The notes under the pieces were generated by a model that was given only the letters and a program-made list of their open reading frames with translations, had not been told where the DNA came from and searched no databases. Of a stretch of DNA of 64,000 bases, positions 58,101-64,000 are shown piece by piece; positions within the stretch are counted from its first letter, which is position 1, and each line of letters opens with the position of its first letter. The DNA lies in contig OX637296.1 of assembly GCA_951799445.1 (NCBI GenBank), positions 15,810,001 through 15,874,000 on the forward strand. The letters are read 5' to 3'. Both the position numbers and the translations under genes were made by a program. This DNA comes from Pseudisothecium myosuroides. Its lineage: Eukaryota; Streptophyta; Bryopsida; Hypnales; Lembophyllaceae.

Positions 58101-61100
58101 GCCCTCATGCCCTTGAAAGCTGTAGAGCACTTGACCCTCACGTAAGTCCCAGACCTGCGCAGCAGTAGTAAATGTTCACGACTCTGTAGACTGAAAATAC
58201 CTCGATGAAAAAATCGAAGGACACTTACCACATCCTTCTTGTCTAAAATATTGTCAAAATCACTGGCACTTACACGAATTGTTGAATCTTCACAAGTGGA
58301 AAGAAGAAAGTTGCCAGAAGGATGGAAGCAGACAGAGTTTACAGCCCCTGCACTTGCAGCATAATGCTGAACGAGCATTTTGCTTCGGATGTCCCATATC
58401 TGACACCATTAACTTTTTCAACACATCATGAGTACGCCACTGGATGCCTCTCACAGCACATTAGGCGACAGTCTTTCAGTCCATGTAACCCACTACATAT
58501 AAATGTGCCAGCAGTCTATGAAGTAAATTGTGAATTGAGAAGGAACATTTTGTTCTGACAAGATAGAGCAACCAACAAACTTGCAATGCAACCAAGCAGA
58601 GCAGGGATTGGAATGAAGATCCAGTAGATGAAGATTGTCTGCTTTAGTAAAATGGGGAGTGTATTCGAGTAAAATGTGCATGATAATATAAATGATGAGG
58701 TTGACAAAAGAGAGAGTAGGGATATTAGAACACCTGAACATAATTGTCGGAACCACCCGTCCCAAGAAGGGAGCCATTGGGATGAAAACGAACAGAGTTA
58801 ATCATCCTGCAAGGCGCGTGCTTTAATCAGAAAAGATGGCCACCGAAGACCCCAAATGTCAACAGATGTGTTTTCAATAAAACTAGATTATTCTCAGAAA
58901 TTTTTGACAAAATCAACAGAGAACCTTTCCCATCATTCATAAGGAGGAATCCCTATGGTCACAGTGAACATTTCACAGACTGAGGACTCCACATTAATAA
59001 CCATATTAAGGAGATCTCTCCATGAATCATGGAGGAAATTCTCTTTTTATGATGTCAAAACGTTCTACAGACGTATAATTTCACAGAAAATCAAGTTTAA
59101 CTGCGCATCAACTGGTGGGGCAACTTGTGCATTGAATTGCTCGGTTTCTAAAAGAACTCTATTGTATACGAAAGAAAAACATAGCGGACGAAATTGTAGC
59201 AGAGTTTGACCTACCCCATGCCATCACTGAATTGCTGCAAACACTCGTGGCGCTCCAAATCCCATAGTCGAACAGTCCTGTCTTCACTACCAGAGACAAT
59301 CGTCCTGCAGTCCAACTTCAGGAAGCTTCATCAGCAGTTTGAACACGAACCCTAGGTTCCTATTTCATATTCTTCTGTTTGAAAAATAAGTGCAATTTTA
59401 GCTCCTACAACCATACAAGAAGCACTAACAGTATTGCAAGAACAAAGAAAAGAAGCCCTCTCAGAAAAGAGTCAAAAGGAAAAGCTGACCCGCCATCAGG
59501 ATGAAACTCTGCAGACCGCACCCCAATTTATGTGGCCAGCCAATGTCGCCAAGAATTTTTGTCCTTGTACTAACCATACCTGCCCGGCATGCAGTAGAGA
59601 AACTGACTTCATTACTGAATTTGACAAAGAGCATCAGTTAGGCAACGAGTACATACAATAATAATTAACTAGCAGGGGAAGACATTAGAATTAGCAATAA
59701 CAGAAGCACCTTAATAGTTTTATCATCTGATCCAGTAAGCAGACGTTGGCCGTCATAGCTGAATGCGACAGTACGAACTGCCCCTCCATGTGCCTTGATG
59801 ACACTCGATTTTTTAGTGTAATAAAAGTAAAGCTCAGTCACTTCTTGGTACTTATATTTTTTCTGTCTGTGCAACCTGTTGTTCGTGAAGAGATAGTGCA
59901 CCTATGCTTTAGCTTGGACACTATGATCAAGGAAACTTAAATTGCAACGTAAGTTATAAACACGTCCATTTGGTTCATTGTAGCACAATCTCAAAGAGGC
60001 TTTATTATCTACAATGGACATGGAGCTATTCAAGAAGAGGAGCTGGGTAATATGACAACCATCCCCTCCTTTAACGATTTCTATTATGATATCTAGTTTC
60101 TCAAGGTATGCTTTCTTAGGTTTCTACAATCACCCAAGATCGTAGGGTCATTCAGATCATGCTAGGTTACTCAAATCTGGAGTCTTGTAGTGAAAGAAGT
60201 ACATCCTTTGGCTTAGCATGAATTATTTTCCACAACCGGACTCCAGATTTGAGTTACCTAGTCCATCAGGTCTCAGTCCGCTTTGCTTTCCATATATTAC
60301 GCACAACGATCTTAGTATGTGACTAACTCCTCTTCAAATAAGCAATCTACTCAGCATGTGAAAGTAGAGGCAATGCACACACAGTAGGGAGCCAGAGGCG
60401 CACGGTCTTGTCTTTGGATCCTGATGCCACCAGATTGTCCAACGGCGAAACGGCCACCGAGTAGACAGGTCCCTGACAGCCACCAAGTAACAAATTCGTA
60501 AGAACATAATGTTGATTCAATCTTACATATTCAATGTTCAAATATATTATACCACGCCCCCAAGACACCAATAATGAATGAGCATGAACAGAAAAATCAA
60601 TCGCTGCAGTCCAAAGATGATTCTTCACTTAGTTTCAACATTAAAAAGCTACTCAACGAGAGGCTCTGTCCCTTTTTAGTGCAGCTACATATATCTTAGA
60701 GGCTCTGCAGCTTATTTCACAATGTGGCTTATTTCATGTTAAAGAATAGGACTCAGTTTTCAAGTAGTAACAAACACTTTCCGTAGGAATCCACTCACTT
60801 TCTCACTTCACACTTCACTGTTGTGATGATGCAATTGACTCGGTCACGAAATAATGAATATAAGATTTAACATTGCTCGAGGCTGAGTAATTTTTCGTCC
60901 TTTTCTCAAGTCATAGACGATTATAACCGAAAAGAGTAGTTCGGTAAACGATAATCCTACAGTGCAGGCCAACAAATTTTCGTCCCAACACTGAAAATTG
61001 AGATTGCAGAGCGTCTGAAGATCCTCAAGATCGAGACAATGGTGAACCTAAAAACTCAAGTAACAATATTGTAAGCATGCTGTATATCTTAGCATATCGG

Positions 61101-61987
61101 CCATTATCATGAACCCCGAACCCTATCCAGCGCCAGACCTAATTTCGCTCAAGTCCAAGTAAGGTTTGTTAATACCAGCTTACTTCACACAAGCTGTCAC
61201 GATCATCTATATAAATTAAAGCCTCAAACATGAATCACACCAGCCCTACAAATTACCAATCGAGCTGGAAGATACTGGACCAAGAAGCTGCATACAGTCT
61301 GAACATGGGGATCCAATGAAACAGCCAAAACAAACTACGGAAAGACACTTCGCCTACACATTGGAAACCTGGAGATGACCTGGTCCACTCAATCTGCGTA
61401 ACTACTGGAAAACGGAATGTTCTCACTATCAATTATTCGATTGCGTAGTTGATTGTCTTGCAATGCGTTTTTTCAATTCAGTGTTTTACATACCTGATCT
61501 TAATCTGTAACTACATTTAAGAAGATTGAAAAAGGTTTAAATGCTCAAAGAGTTACTGAATTGCAACCCGGAGAACGAGAATGTTCAGTTTTCCCGTAAC
61601 CAGATACTCAATTGATAACCAAGAGCTTTCTCTCTGTAGTAGGAGAGATGCTTCGAGAAGCAGTGTTCATGAAATGCACAGACGAAAATCACGCTCACCG
61701 TTCAACACGCTTCCTACACGCAGATCGACATCCCTTTTCTCACAAAACATGACCTGATTAGCAAAAACAATCGATTACGGAAGAATGATGACCTGATGCC
61801 CGAGGAAGCGGTAAGGTCGAACAACAGGATGGCGAAGGTTAGGCCGACAATGTAAGTTCCACAGCAAAACAACCGAATCGGCACCTCCGGAAACCACATG
61901 CTTCATGTGCGGCCGGAATTGGAGCGCGTTCACGCCTCCCCGGTGACTGCCATAGCTGGCCAGGATAACCGGGTCTTGGTCGCCCAT
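55139..61987 (-). CDS. POC1: POC1 centriolar WD40 protein (one-base frameshift in exon 4)
   Basis: Thirteen exons with GT/AG borders and matching phases: 61987-61793, 60472-60381, 59803-59710, 59579-59490, 59304-59215, 58806-58734, 58399-58274, 58154-58035, 57848-57800, 56469-56306, 56019-55744, 55379-55302, 55195-55139; about 500 residues. Exons 1-9 encode seven WD40 repeats ([80 protein letters not shown]). Exons 10-11 are a Ser/Pro-rich linker; exon 12 is the POC1 C-terminal coiled coil ([20 protein letters not shown]). POC1 is a core centriole/basal-body protein needed for stable triplets. In plants it is expected only where sperm are flagellated. In exon 4 a GGGG run (plus-strand CCCC 59521-59524) shifts the frame between HINW and [10 protein letters not shown]. 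The last exon is least certain. The first exon starts at the only suitable ATG. Confidence 0.92.
56744..57475. mobile_element. 4-bp-TSD MITE, copy C, in a POC1 intron
   Basis: The left end GGTGATTGCACGAAACACC and the right end on the other strand GGGGTGATTGCATGAAACAC, with TCTT on both sides (56740-56743 and 57476-57479). It lies in the largest downstream intron of POC1 (56470-57799) and accounts for over half of it. Colinear with copies A and B in reverse orientation. Confidence 0.85.
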
Positions 61988-63654
61988 GGTTGCTGCGTTG
62001 GATCGGCTTCGAAAACAACAAGCAACCTACAACAACCGCAAACTGAAGCTGCGAGAGGTCTCTCAAAGCAAGCTCCTCCGCAATTTGGCTCGTACACGTG
62101 TTTCCCACCGTAAGTTTGTGTTGAAATACCGGTAACTAACTCCAGCAAATATGTAGAGGTCGGATCTCAGAATGTTCCGAATGCGCTCTGTTTCCCAAAG
62201 CTTGCGCGCGTTTTGGAAAGCTCCACAAATTAAACGAAGGCGCTTCAAGTTCAGACAGCGCCTCCGCCAGTCCTTAGAGCGTTCAAACTGCGGCGCTCTG
62301 TTTCAACGTTCCTATTGCTTGAAGTTCATGAAAATTTCTACACAAGACAGGGAGTTTTACCAATACCATCACCAATTGTTTCACGGCCAGTGCATCCATT
62401 TCAAAGAAACTAATGTAATTGACCACATTTGAGGAAGTTTGAGGTCGCTAAAAACTAAACATGGACACATTTGTGTTCGGAACAATCAAAACACAGGCAA
62501 TTCATGCTGATCCGAAGCGTATTTCTTCGATGAGAAGTGAAATTTCGTGGTTGAGGTCGTGTTCCTCGCTGCCAATTCAGGTTTGGCTCACCTGTTGGGG
62601 TTTGCAACAACGTCCATGAGATCGAAATACGATCGAAATCATTGAGAAACTCCAGTTGTAGAAGAGCTCTTGCACTAACTTAAGTTAACTTAGTTCTTTC
62701 ACTGTAGAGACTTCTTCATGTGTATGATCTTGGTTTCTTCATTTGTTATTCTAGTTGAAGTTTCAATTTCAGTGATAAAGATTGAACGTTTTGCATCTTT
62801 TCTTTTATTAAATAAAACCTTTTGCTTGGGTGGATAGTGTTCTAAAATAAATGTCAACATTTCTTTTTCTTTTTATCAAACACTGTTTTTATACCATTAG
62901 GTTATCAACTTATCACATGAACTATGCAATTAGAATTGATATTGCTCTCTTGGATATATTACAGTCTAGGAATTCAATGTGTAAATAAATTCAATTTTTT
63001 TTAAATACCTGCTAAAGGTAAATAGAATTATTTAGGTCTAGGAGTCATAAAATATGGTCATTCATTTAGGCCCTCTTTTAATTGTTATTTTAATTTGCAT
63101 TTGAAATTCTTTTGCAATTTATATACTTTGCAATGATATTTAGGCATGATGGCATGCAATTTAATCACATTGAGTTGTCTTCTATTGTCTTTGTACTTAA
63201 AAAAAACAATTTTTTGGAGATAATGTTACGCAAAATGATAATTCTTGGAGAAACTACATATTATTCATATATATTTTTGTATTGCAAGATTGCAAAGTAG
63301 GATTGAATTGTTGTCTCTACAATGGCTAAAAATGGATTTACATTACTTCCATTTTCTCGAGCAAAGGACATGTAATTATGGCTCATCCAAGGGGTTGCTA
63401 TATAGCCCCAAAATAGGCTTGCCACAAGCTACAATTTTATTGTAAACAAAGATGCTCAAGAGTTGATGGCCAAGAGTTGATGAACGGCGTGAGCTTCAAA
63501 GAGTGTATTTATTATATGGACAACATTGAATGAGGAATTTATAGCGTGAGCTTAAAGCAAGTGACCCATTCTTAATCATCTTCCATTTCTGCCATATAGG
63601 CTACTCTATATTTGATCAGTTGTAGTTTACATTACAGCTCACGTAGAGCACAAC
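61988..63654. other. Upstream region of POC1 and AT-rich intergenic DNA
   Basis: The first few hundred bases upstream of POC1 (62000-62600) are less AT-rich and probably contain its leader and promoter, but I see no clear TATA box. The plus-strand frame at 62172-62432 is basic and unrecognised and lies head-to-head with POC1; I cannot support it as a gene. From 62700 on the DNA is AT-rich with nothing recognisable. Confidence 0.45.
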
Positions 63655-63928
63655 CAACAAAAATGTCTAAAAAGTGTACATTGCAAGCATAGAATGATTA
63701 CGATATGTACATTAAAAGCCAAAATTATCACTTACATTAGTTAACAACAAAAATGTCTAAAAACTATACCTTGCAAGCATAGAATGATTACAACATGTAC
63801 ATTAAAAGCCAGAATTATCACTTACATTAGTTAACAACAAAAATGTCTAAAAACTATACCTTGCTAGCATACTAGCATGATCACAACATGTACATTAAAA
63901 GCCAAAATTATCACTTACATTGGTTTTG
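63655..63928. repeat. 90-bp tandem repeat, three units
   Basis: Units start at 63655, 63745 and 63835 with CAACAAAAATGTCTAAAAA and contain CATGTACATTAAAAGCC (or ATGTACATTAAAAGCC) and TTATCACTTACATT. The third has a short internal duplication (CTAGCATACTAGCAT). The flanking DNA to the window end shows nothing. Confidence 0.93.
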
Positions 63929-64000
63929 TAACCAGCCTATGGTAGGAAATAGAATGACCTATATAGTGACAACCGAAACCGAGTACTATTGTGAAACGTT

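Noticed and set aside
59236..59304. Possible in-frame stop in POC1 exon 5
   Set aside because: The stop appears only in a wrong phase; with the GGC-GG/G junction from exon 4 the exon reads [15 protein letters not shown] without interruption.
62172..62432. 86-codon basic ORF head-to-head with POC1
   Set aside because: No recognisable domain, and it overlaps the expected POC1 upstream region.

Overview
This is nuclear DNA from a land plant. The evidence is split genes with GT/AG introns, secreted Ser-Pro-rich root-cap-domain proteins, and long AT-rich intergenic DNA made of nested DNA transposons. The complete POC1 centriole gene (55.1-62.0 kb, minus strand) points to a lineage with flagellated sperm, so a bryophyte, lycophyte, fern or similar; I cannot name the species. 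No rRNA, tRNA, CRISPR or prokaryotic operon is visible.

Genes. Three copies of a root-cap-domain gene lie in the same orientation: the 3' end of copy 1 at 1-95, copy 2 at 32210-33679 and copy 3 at 52547-54012. Copies 2 and 3 sit in diverged duplicated segments of about 4 kb, yet their TATA box, leader and coding sequence are almost identical. Copy 3 also has a tandem duplication in its upstream region. POC1 has 13 inferable exons coding for about 500 residues (seven WD40 repeats plus a C-terminal coiled coil). Exon 4 carries one extra base as sequenced. Two weaker gene remnants lie at 1.26-2.14 kb and 34.6-35.2 kb.

Mobile DNA fills the rest. A 5,083-bp piggyBac element (14028-19110), bounded by TTAA and matching terminal inverted repeats, holds a recognisable transposase pseudogene with all three catalytic aspartates but many stop codons. 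Two near-identical TTAA-flanked MITEs of about 930 bp (2423-3357 and 41482-42408), plus a nested pair at 46.5-48.3 kb, have different termini. A dispersed MITE family with termini like GGGTNATTGCA makes 4-bp target duplications; two insertions are supported by uninterrupted paralogous copies in the same window. Inside these sit smaller elements: a CACTA-like MITE (20614-20832), a TA-flanked element (22980-23392), an element with an 8-bp duplication (29144-29708) and a 310-bp element with 30-bp inverted ends (36151-36460).

Other structure: an inverted pair of ~2.2-2.4-kb repeats (19.4-21.9 versus 26.9-29.1 kb), a ~1-kb hairpin (3886-4936), several tandem repeats, and a GC-richer island at 8.56-11.19 kb with GTCCG-type repeats and an unknown ORF.
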